Of a DNA stretch of 64,000 nt, positions 24,489 to 33,814 are shown one piece after another. Position 1 is the stretch's first letter. Every line of letters starts with the position of its first letter. Made by a program: the position numbers and the translations under genes. The notes under the pieces are model-generated. The model searched no databases. It was not told where the DNA came from and worked only from the letters and a program-made list of their open reading frames with translations. Source of the stretch: Cycas panzhihuaensis (lineage: Eukaryota > Cycadophyta); the NCBI GenBank assembly GCA_023213395.1, contig CM041465.1, positions 117,497,741-117,561,740 on the forward strand, written 5' to 3'.

Positions 24489-25740
24489 ATCTCCAAGGGT
24501 ATGATTAGAATCAAAAGGTGCCATTGGGTCAAGTTACTCTTCCCCTCACATTGGAAGAAAAGATAGTGCTTATTGACCTCACTATCATTAACTTGGATCT
24601 AGAATATAACATCCTTTTAGGTAGACCATAGATCACCCAAATGATAATAGTTTGTTCCTTCCTCTTTAGTGAACTTAGGTTCATCCATGAGAGAGAATTC
24701 AAAATCATTAAATAGAAGCCAAAACCTATTAAGTAATCAGTCCCTCTCATTGAGACCTTTTGAGAACCTAGTGAATCCTCTAATTCTAAATAGTATTTCT
24801 TTCAATCACTTGGTTTAGGTCAGTACTTTACTATTGAAGCCCCTTTAACTCACCCAAAAGTGAAGGATGTGGATTTAGTTGAAGTTGTCCCTTCATCATC
24901 ATGCTCTCTATCTACTCTTATTCCTTTAGACTTGATTGATTACCTTTCAGTTTCCTCCTCTTCTCTTTCTGATGAAGAGGTGGCTTCTCTATCCATCATA
25001 TCTTATCAAGATCCACCCCCAAGTGACCTTATTAGTACAAATACTATTCATACTCATTTCTCATAGGTTTTGTGCTTGCCCTTAGGAGAAAATCTAGTGG
25101 TTCCCTTTGTGACCACTCATTTGGCAACTACTTTCTCAAGTTTTGTTGCACATGATTTATGCATTAATGCTTCTCTATCTTTCTCTCACTCCTCTTTCTT
25201 TAAGACATGGTTAAATAGACATGAGAAGAAGATGTTACATCGATGCCCTGACCTAACATCAGATGGTAAAGATACTAATCCACTTGATACAGGTCAAAAT
25301 AGTTATGAAATCTCCATTATAGTATAGGAAGTTAATTCCATTTCTACTGTCTCTTTACTTTCCTATCCTCATGTGGACCATCTTATATATTCACTTATCT
25401 TAATATCTAGGTCCCACCATGATCGTGACATAGATAATCAAGAGTTTAATCAAGATTTTTCTTCAATTTAGGAGTTCGTAGATAGGCCTATTCTCTTTTC
25501 TCAAGTTTCATCAATCATAGAGTTTGTGCCCACTCCAAACTCTTTGGTTGGTCCTCTTCCATATTTTATTTCTCAATCTAAGAACCTTTGCCTTATCAAC
25601 CTCTTTTACCTTGATCATTTTAAGAATGATGAGGTAATCATTAAGCATTTAACAAGTTCATCTCCTAGTTTTCCTTACAGACATCATAAGTTATGATTTT
25701 CTAAAGTTATAGTTGGTCATTCTCAACCCCAGGAGTCCAT
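24489..25740 (+). other. Protease-RT spacer of T0
   Basis: A Ser/Leu/Pro-rich low-complexity linker, including open frames at 24860-25066 and 25070-25327 with SSSCSLSTLIPLDLIDYLSV-like composition. A variable acidic linker between protease and RT is usual in Tat elements. No separate domain was recognised. Confidence 0.6.
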
Positions 25741-25744
25741 TTCT

Positions 25745-26560
25745 TTGATTGAGCCTGCCCCTCCCTATTTCGAGGAAGGGAATGTAATGCTTATGGAAGA
25801 AACCATTTGTGTAGACTTAGAGATAGAGTACAATCCTCAAATTATTAAGTTAGGAGCTAATTGTACTCCCTCAAAGATCACCCGGTTTAAGGATCTCTTC
25901 TATGAGTTCTGCTCAATTTTTGCATGGGACTATAAGGATATGCAAGGCCTTGACTCCCAAATTATTAAACATAACATTACCATTATTCTTGGCATAAAAC
26001 TCAAATAGTAAAAGCAATGCTCTGTCCATCCTTATCTCTCTCTTGCCATTAAGCAAGAGGTAGAAAAGTTATTAGCAACTAAATTCATTGAGATTATTGT
26101 CTATTCTTATTGGGTCTCTAACATAGTTCTTATAGAAAAGAAGAATGGTGCAATTCGAATTTGCATTGACTTTTATGACATCAATGATGCATGTCCCAAA
26201 GATAATTTTTCTCTTCCCTTTCTTGATCAAATTTGAGATCAGATGACTGCTTTTGAGGCAATGTCTCTTATGGATGGTTTTTTAGGATATAATTAGATTT
26301 CTATTATACCTCGTGATTGTCATAAGACTACTTTTACCACTCCTTGAGGCAGCTTGATTTACAAAGTCATGCCATTTGGATTGAAGAATGTTAGTGCAGC
26401 ATATCAAAGGACTATGGTCCACATTTTCTATAATTTGATTAGAAATATTATTATTATTTATCTAGATGATATGCTCACCCTTTCACCAAGAGATCTGGTC
26501 ATTTGCATGATCTTAGAACCATTTTTGAAAGGTGTAAAAAGTATCGCTTATGTTTAAAAC
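25745..26560 (+). pseudogene. Reverse transcriptase of T0
   Basis: The frame 25745-26008 holds the RT approach (FKDLFYEFCSIFAWDYKDM, a worn FxDVFAWSYxDM). Then come WVSNIVLIEKKNGAIRICID, DINDACPKDNFSLPFLDQI, AMSLMDGFLGYN-ISI (first catalytic Asp; Gln now a stop), MPFGLKNVSAAYQRTM and IIYLDDML (active-site YxDD intact, about 26457-26471). A frameshift near 26500 moves the rest (HDLRTIFERCKKYRLCLKPLKY) to the frame of 26503-26799. A clear Tat-type RT. Confidence 0.9.
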
Positions 26561-27180
26561 CTTTGAAATATGTTTTTATCATTATGTCAAGGAAGATGTT
26601 AGGAAACATTATTTCTCAAGATGGGATTAGAATTGATCCAAAAAAGATTGAGGATATTATTCAAATACCTCCTCCTAAGTCTCAAATACAAATTAAATCG
26701 TTTCTAGGTAGGCTTGGTTTTCTAAGATATTTCATTACTAACTTCACCTTAGATGCTAAGCCCATCACTAATCTTTTGAAGAAAGATATTGAATTGTAAT
26801 AGACTCCTCAAGTTCAATATTCCTTCAATAAGCTAAGGTAAGCCTTGGTTTCTACTCCAATTCTTGCCTTACCAAGGTTTGATAAGCAATTCATTCTATA
26901 CAGTTTAGCTACTCAAAAGTAACTAATGGGTATGCTAGCATAAGAGGACAATTTTGGTAAAGAGAGGACTATATATTTCATTATTAAGACCCCTATGGCA
27001 GTTAAGATTTATTATCCTTTTCCTGAGAAAGAGTGTCTTGCTTTAGTTTTTGATATTAAGTTGGGAATATGGTCCACCTCATTATCTAATTAGACCATAT
27101 AAGGTATTTGCTTACCAAGTCTAACCTTACTGGTTGATTAGGTAAGTGGTCTTTGTTACTTCAAGAATTTAATTTACAGG
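26561..27180 (+). pseudogene. RT connection and RNase H of T0
   Basis: The frame 26503-26799 continues RT into the connection: MLGNIISQDGIRIDPKKIE, then IKSFLGRLGFLRYFITNFT. RNase H follows with LPRFDKQFILYSLATQK and YPFPEKECLALVFDIKL, where the family has (L)YLAVSxxAVxAVL and YSxxEKxxLALVxAxxKLR. The catalytic Asp has been lost (YSLAT), the Glu is kept. This is the standard gypsy RNase H; no archaeal-type second copy was seen in T0. Confidence 0.75.
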
Positions 27181-28560
27181 TGATCAATAGAAAGTTCAAG
27201 AAAGGCATGATCATTTTGGATATCATGGTTGGTGCTCCTCTTCCTAATCCTACTAGTCAACCTATTAATGATTCCCTCATAGATGAACATATCTTCCATA
27301 TCCATGGCATCCCTTTTGATGATCCATGGTATAGGAAGATTAGATTATATCTTCACAATCAATCCTTCCCTTCTCTTGCTACTTTAAAGAAGAGAAGATG
27401 AATCCATTCTGTTACTAGGCAATATCTTTTGCTTGATGATATATTGTATATATGTTCTTTTAATGGAGTTCTATTAAGGTGCCTCTCACCTGACGAATTA
27501 TTAGTTACTTTAATAGAATCCCATGAGGGGATATACAGTGGGCACTTTTGTGGTCAATCAATAGCCCAACGTATTCTTTATATGGGTTATTATTGGCCTA
27601 CCTTATTTAAGGATACCTACTCTTATATTCAAAAGTACCAAAAATACCTGTACCATGCAACTTTAATACATCAACCTACATAGGAAATGAAGTTAATTGT
27701 TTTATCTTCGCCCTTCTCACAATGGGGCCATGACTTCATTGGACAAATCTTTCTAGCATCCTCAAATAGGCATAAGTTTATTTTAGCAGTGGCTAAATAC
27801 TTTACAAAGTATAGTAAATCTATCCCATTGATGTCTACTACTAGAAAGATCATGGCTACCTTCATATTTTAGCATGTTATTTATAGATTTTAGATACCAG
27901 ATGTTATTATTACAGATAATAGAAGCTCATTTTATAATCCCCACATCAATGAGCTATGTAATAAGTTTCATATTACCCATAGAGTATCTGCCCCATATCA
28001 TCCTTAAGCTAACAACCAGGTGGAAGCATTTAATAAGATCTTAGCTAAGATTCTAGCTAAGACTATTGCTACTTCTCGGAGGGATTGGCACTCCCAATTA
28101 TTTCTAGTATTATGGGCCTATAAGACATCCATAAAAAATGCCACATATATAACACCATTTTCACTGGTTTATGGTAAGATGCCTTACTATTAGAAGTTGA
28201 AATTTGTTCTATACGTGTTTCATTAAAGGAATTTACTGACGAGTAGTTTCAAATGGAAGCTTACCTTTTAGAGATGGAGAAGTTAGATGAGACTATCCTA
28301 CAAGCTTTGCAGAATAATATGGCATCCATTGCTAGGGTCTAAGCCACCCATGATAGGTAGCTTAGACCTAGAAAGTTTAATGTTGGTAATAAAGTTTTAA
28401 AATTGGAATATTTACATGATAGGTAGCAAAAATTTTCTCCTAAATGGATAAGACCTTTTTTTATAATTGAGGATTTAACTAACAGAGCTCATCAGATTTT
28501 GATATTTGAAGGATTAGAGTTTAAGAGGGCCATTAATTATCAATACTTGATGAGATTTTA
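27153..28560 (+). pseudogene. Integrase of T0
   Basis: The frame 27153-27401 is the linker (WSLLLQEFNLQVINRKFKKG). The frame 27429-27683 carries the zinc-binding N-domain: SHEGIYSGHFCGQ keeps both His, but QKYQKYLYHA has Tyr in place of both Cys. The core follows with QWGHDFIGQI (first Asp), DVIITDNRSSFYN (second Asp) and APYHP-ANNQVEAFNK (Glu; Gln now a stop). The C-domain is partly readable around 28370-28560. The catalytic triad survives, but stops and frameshifts inactivate the copy. Confidence 0.85.
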
Positions 28561-28794
28561 TACCTAGAAGCATGCATATAACCACCTCTATAATGAGGAC
28601 AAACTATGGCTCTAAAACTTGTTCCTTTGCCTAATAAGCTAAAACTATAAGAAATATCCTCTTTTCTTTATTATACTATCTTTGATTTTGCTAAGTATTG
28701 CAGTATTTTAATGACAAATCTAACTCATAATTGTGTAAGTTTCTTTATCTTTCTAGCACATACACTTATTATGAGTTTACCATCTGGAAGCACA

Positions 28795-28808
28795 CCTCTG
28801 GGGGGTCA
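28795..28808 (+). promoter_or_regulatory. Likely polypurine tract of T0
   Basis: CTCTGGGGGGTC marks the usual place where plus-strand DNA synthesis starts, just before the 3' LTR. The LTR proper may begin at 28813 (TGTAAGGAG), but no 5' partner was recognised. Confidence 0.45.
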
Positions 28809-29658
28809 CCAAATGTAAGGAGATTAAGCCTATACAATCAGCAATTATGGGGCTAAAATATCTTTGGAAGCAAAGGAAAGGATTGCCTACAAAGGGGGTC
28901 TGTGCATTTAAACATAGGTTCGAGGACCCGCTAATGGCACATAAACCTTCCTTTATGGTGAGGACCTTCTTAGATTCAAGACGGATAAGAGGATTCCCTC
29001 TATTTACTGAGTAGCATCAAAGGGACCCTCCTATCCTAAATGGTTGAGGAAGGAGGATCAAGATGAAAGACACCTTTCCCAGGAAGGAGGGAAAGGAGGA
29101 GGTAGAGCCTAGTGGAGGAAGGAGATACCTACAAACAAGAAATGAATTAAGGATAATGGAGATGCAAAGAGGGAGTTGGGTGGAAAAGGAACACTTCCCA
29201 AATATAGGTAAGACAAGGTGATGCCTTTACCAAAAGGAGGCACCTTGAGGAGGATGCTCTTAAGGTACTAATGCCCTAAGTGGGTAGTTAGGTGCATGGG
29301 AATTATGCAATGTGTCTTTTGTCTTGTATTATGATGAATAGAGTGGTCTTATGAAGTGTTACTATTTTTTATTTATCATAAATTAAAAGGGAAAGGAGAA
29401 GAACAATAATATTCTCTCTCGATTTTCTTTTGTCTCTCTCTCTCTCTTTTCTTTTACACATACCAATAAAAGTAAAAGGAACTAAGAAAGTAGGAAAATT
29501 ATATGAAGAGAATACAAAACTAGTGCAAGCTACCCTCGTAGTACATAGGAAGGGGAAAATCTACAGGGGCTTATAACCCTTTGTACCCTTACCCTAATGG
29601 ATGCAAGGGGTCATGTAAGAAGAGGGAAAAAGAAATACAATAGAGGTAGGGAGTCACT
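28809..29658. other. Unassigned segment between T0 and T1
   Basis: Purine-rich sequence with a CT microsatellite at about 29415-29450 and no coding signal. Two readings are possible. It may hold the start of the T0 3' LTR. Its right end may be the left part of the T2 LTR, because the last bases (GGTAGGGAGTCACT, then 56007 TGCCTACGTA) resemble T1 LTR sequence near 30080 (GGGGGAGGCACTTAAGCTACG). Neither is proven. Confidence 0.35.
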
Positions 29659-31895
29659 TGGATACGCATCTATGGGATAGTCGTTAAGCTCAATAGGGAT
29701 AATGGTAGGAAACAATTGATGTTGAAGGTGTGGGAAAGATCCTACAAGCAAGAAGAGTAGCACGCATGGTGCCCTGTGTACCAGAGCACAAGTTCAGGAC
29801 CTACGAATGGAACCCAACTACCTTAGAATAGCCCTCAATCTAGAATAGAGAGTGCATACATGGGGTAGCTTGGATGGTCTCGACAGGAAGGTCCTCCCAC
29901 CCTTGGATGGCTAGAAGGGAAGAAGAGGAATCCTTAAGGGGTTTCCCTATGATGAAGGGAAACAAATGTGAATGCGGAAGGCAAAAGCCTACGATGTAAG
30001 TGGGTCTCCCTTGGTTATTTGGTCAAGGTAAATAGAACTAAAAGAGAGAGAGGGGGAGGCACTTAAGCTACGTCTTCCTTTAACAACTAAAGGGGCAAAA
30101 GGAGAAAAGAACAAGTGTTATGTATGCAAGCAAACAATGCTAAATGGAATGCACCTAAGGGTATGTTTCGATTGATAGGAAGAGGAAGAGGAAAGGGGGT
30201 TCATATTATGTCCTTTTACTACATGGGATAAATATATGACATATGAATGCAAGCAACCAATACCATTTACCCTTTTACTTTCACGTGATCTATTTAGCTA
30301 GAGCATAGATTTAAATAAAAGTAAGAAGGGGAAATGGAGGGACAAAGAGAGAGATGCATGTACTTGAGAGGTGTAGTGGCCGATGGGAGTCCTTACCTAC
30401 CTGCAACACATGCCCTCATGCCAACCAGTGGATGTATGATCAAGATCAACGTGAAGGATGGGAGCTTCCTTACGTTCTCCTCATGAAAAGTAAGTAGAAC
30501 AAAAGGAAGCAAAATGGAACAAGAGAAAGAAAAAAGAGGATAAAGCGTGCCTGGATTTGGAGGTCTTTCCCTTTCGTGAAACACCACTTCAAACCTACAC
30601 ACACAAGGTTTATCCCTTCCAAGAAGGGGCTGTAAGAAAAGCTATATATATGTGCAAATATATGTAAAGTATATGTCAAAACATAATACTTACATCAGAG
30701 AAATAACTGCTGCAAATAAACTCAACTCTCCTCAAGCCACCACACATGTCAAGTAAGAAGAAGGGAAGGGATGCCTCAGGATAGCTAAACCCTCCACTAA
30801 GGTTCTCCACACAACCCTTTGGCATAGCAAGGTAAGGAAAAATAGCAACTTATGATAGCTAAGAAGCATGAGGATAAGTGTAACAAAGTGTTGGGGAGGT
30901 ATCAAGAAAACAAAGTCGATATGGGCAACGATCCATCACACAAACCCTTCCCAAGATCTTCAAGGGGATATAAAAGTAATGTTAGGGATACTACGGGGTT
31001 CAAATGAGAGGCATGTAGGCCTGGAATCAGTGCAGTAAGGGTTGCACACGCTGATAATCTAGCGTAGGCCTAAGGTTCACCTTCTCCTAATTAACCTAAG
31101 AGAAGCATGGGAGTAAGAGAAGAAAGGTGGGAAGGGGGTTGCCCTTAGAGAGTAGGCCTAAGTGGGATTGCTCTCGCCTTACTCCCTTCACCTGACCTTT
31201 ATGGATCTTCTCCCACTACTTCCTTGAGGAAAACTAGCAGAGGGAACGTGAAAACCTGGAGATACAAGGCTAAACTCAATGGAAAGAATGTCCACTACAG
31301 CCAAACAGGAAGAAAGTAAGCAAACACACTTGAAAATGAGTCTAACATGGAAACAACACATAAGAAATTATAAAAAAAGGACCTAAGGTACCTGCTGGGC
31401 TAAGTCTAGGGTAGGTTTTCCCCTGTAACTAGCGAAGAAGAAGAGTTCCTATAGGGTTTTGCAGGAGGTTTCCCCAGGGATGGTCATAGGAGACACTTGT
31501 TGTGGTATATGTGGAAGAGAACCACGCCAAACTTGCTTGAGAATGCCTAGAGAGGAGCTTCCCACCATGGAGAAGGGTTGTTACAAGCAGATCCTGGGTT
31601 AGAGCTATAGGAAACACAGGCCTATAGATGCACCTATGGAAGGAAAAGAGAAAGAGCAGAAACTGTAGCAGGAGGCAGTTGAGTTAGAGAGCCAAAAGAG
31701 ATCTAAGAGAGGTAAAATGATGATGGTTTTGGGATTTATACAATTCCTAACCCTAAACAAGTGAATAGGGCAGGCGTAGGACTGAGCTGGGTGTGAAGCC
31801 ACGTGGTAAATCCACAAAAAAAGTGAGAATTTCCATGGCAGTTTTAAAAAATAACTTGCAACAGCCACACCATGGTAAACTTCACAGTACTATGG

Positions 31896-31921
31896 TAAAC
31901 TTCGTGGTACCACTAAGTTTA
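31896..31921. promoter_or_regulatory. Palindrome in the T1 3' LTR
   Basis: TAAACTT and AAGTTTA arms around a TGGTACCA centre, 26 bp in all. The same element is at 55470-55495, and related ones lie in the antisense gene at 34279-34303 and 60324-60348. Function unknown; a regulatory site is a guess from its recurrence. Confidence 0.6.
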
Positions 31922-32401
31922 CAGTGGTGCAAGACCAAAAAGCCAGAATGGAAATAATCTAGGTTCTATGACCCTTAGGAGGTGATGTGGCAAGCTTGGG
32001 AGGGGCTGGCCCCCTTGTCCGAGTGGTTAGGACAGTCCAAAAGGCATGTGAACAAGGCCCAAAGAGGCATCAAAGGCTAAAGGTCCCAAAAATGTTATGG
32101 TAAGAGCTCAAAATCAGGGCATGAACGGATCATACAAATCAAATGAGGCTTGAGGCAGTGTGGAGGGTCACAAAGTGCCATGGGGATGCCTACCTTGTAG
32201 AAAGGTAGGTCCCGTTGGGTCATCATAGGCTCATAATATGACAAGCAGCATGATCAAGCCAAATGGATGCAAGGTGATTATACAAATAAAGCAGTCAGTC
32301 ATGCAATGAGGCAATACTTCTATTAACCTTTCCAAAGAAATAATAACAATGAAAAGGAAGAAGCATACCTATGATTACCTGAGTTGACCTATTTGTATCC
32401 A

Positions 32402-32421
32402 TTCCCGATAGCTGGGAAACA
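32402..32421 (-). promoter_or_regulatory. LTR-edge hairpin of T1
   Basis: TTCCCGATAGCTGGGAA forms a five-pair stem (TTCCC/GGGAA) four bases inside the LTR start. The counterpart in T2 (58304-58320) is TTCCTAGTAGCTAGGAA, with the stem kept by paired changes. Confidence 0.6.
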
Positions 32422-32849
32422 CTACCCTCGGCGAGAGCCTACCGCCGTAAGCATGGTGCGATGGCAAATGCTGGCAACAAAACTATTAGTAGCACATGTA
32501 TATGTATATATAAATCATAATCATAATAATAATTAAGGGTGCCGACAAGTGTCATGGTGAAATGTGTGGATACGAGGACAAGGGTGGAGACAACATAAGG
32601 GATACCTATGTGCCACCCAAGAATCGACTGGAAGCTAAGAAGGATGAGGGGTCTGCCCCCATCATAAAAATATAGAGGAAAGTGCATGATGATGTCAGGT
32701 ATAAGAGGTAAATGAGAAAACCTGGTAGTCACCATAGTTTAACCTCATTAGTGGCTAGCTTTTAGAGGTACGAACAGATTTGCAAAGTGACCTACATGAC
32801 AGCCAGAGACGTGGGTGACAGACCAACTGGGCAAGTCTCAAAGGCAGTC

Positions 32850-33275
32850 AACAAGAAGAGGAAGGTGGCGCTCTAGGATGAGGCGAACGAGGCTATCTAC
32901 CTTAGCGTTGAGGGCCTGAGGGATGTGTCAGATGTCGACAGATTAGAAATTAGCTAGTAGGGATCTGGTGGCCGAGGTGAGGGCATTACACCTGGTAAAC
33001 CTAGGTGAGATGGGACAACATCACTTGGAAGTCGCAAAGAAGAACAATAGATCCATGATGGAAATAGAGTGCATCAGTGAGGGCTTTGATAACAGCTGTG
33101 TACTTAGCTTCATTATTGGTGGCCTCAGGGAGGAAGATTCTGAATGCAAAAAATCATATCTGGAAGGGCTACGAAGAATCCATGCAATGGTAGAAGGTCC
33201 GGGATTACCACAACTTCTGCCATCGATAAAGATGAAGAGAGTCATGGATGACGAAAAGAAATGTCTTGATGCCAA
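32850..33275 (-). pseudogene. Archaeal-type RNase H of T1
   Basis: The minus frame 33021-33275 contains FIDGRSCGNPGPSTIAWIL, the (F/Y)xDGxSxGNPGPxGxGxV opening of archaeal/plant-type RNase H with the first catalytic Asp. A frameshift follows. The next part continues in another frame as NNEAKYTAVIKALTDALYF with the catalytic Glu, then IVLLCD with the second Asp. This domain is distinct from the standard gypsy RNase H at 38240-38900, so the element had two. An acquired archaeal-type RNase H is known for Tat elements. Here it lies between the antisense gene and the 3' LTR, in sense orientation. The better T2 copy is at 58740-59342. Confidence 0.8.
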
Positions 33276-33783
33276 AAGGGTACCACAAAGTAGGAGTTAA
33301 AGAAAAAAGGCTCATATTTCAAGCAATAAATGGCCATGAAGGATAGGAGGACCTAGAAATGAGGCTACCCAATGACAGGAGCAAGCTATCCAACCATTGG
33401 CTGAGAGCGGGTGGCAAAAGGGCACCCTAGGATGCCAAAGGTTGCTTAAGAAAGCAAAGAATGACTCTATATAGAGGGAGCATTCCCTTTGGAGACCCCA
33501 GGTGTAGGAACGAGCTGCAAAAATGAGTCCAGGATGGTGAAATAAGATAAATGAGTATAAACTAAGGCATGCACAGGAGCGACACGTAAAACGAGATAGA
33601 AGGACTGTGTGAAAATGCATCGGCAAGGTGCCATTAATGCATATGAAGAAATGAGCAAAAACGAAGGCTGTGGGAACACAACTAGAAATAGGGCCTGAAG
33701 GCAAAGATGATCAAAGATATGAAATGATCCAAATGGCTGTCACAGGAGTGAAAATGGAGGCAGTGTCTGTTAGGAGCCCCGCA

Positions 33784-33791
33784 TATATAAG
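33784..33791 (+). promoter_or_regulatory. TATA box of the antisense PMD gene in T1
   Basis: CATATATAAGG lies about 180 bp before the candidate first splice donor. The T2 counterpart (59808-59816) is TATATAAAG in the same position relative to the donor and within otherwise diverged sequence. Conservation supports, but does not prove, promoter function. Confidence 0.55.
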
Positions 33792-33814
33792 GAAAATCGA
33801 TGAAAACGAAATTC

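Larger units (their letters stand above)
18991..28810 (+). mobile_element. Tat-type gypsy retrotransposon, plus strand (T0)
   Basis: A leader/LTR region, a TGGCGACC-class primer site (21694-21714), gag, protease, RT, RNase H and integrase follow one another on the plus strand, ending in the G-rich tract at 28800-28805. RT and integrase motifs (DACPKDNFSLP, MPFGLKN, APYHPxANxQVE) are those of Tat-lineage elements. Neither LTR could be delimited by a matching partner. The left edge is set only by the end of copia B, the right edge by the purine tract. No antisense PMD gene or second RNase H was found in this copy. Confidence 0.75.
29659..32421 (-). repeat. 3' LTR of T1
   Basis: About 2763 bp. 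It aligns throughout with 53252-56006. On the minus strand it starts TGTTTCCCAGCTATCGGG just after a purine tract (GCCGAGGGTAG) and ends CGTATCCA. It contains the TGGTACCA-centred palindrome (31896-31921) and the terminal hairpin (32402-32418). The frames 30393-30679, 31429-31868 and others inside are not genes. Confidence 0.85.

Noticed and set aside
28809-29658. Possible host gene between T0 and T1
   Set aside because: No frame longer than a few dozen codons and no exon-like motif on either strand.
30393-31868. Several minus-strand frames in the T1 LTR
   Set aside because: The matching frames in the other LTR (53988-54197, 55068-55289) are not better conserved as protein than the surrounding DNA; no domain.
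32968-33300. 110-codon plus-strand frame
   Set aside because: It is the shadow of the archaeal-type RNase H read on the minus strand, which has motif support in two elements.
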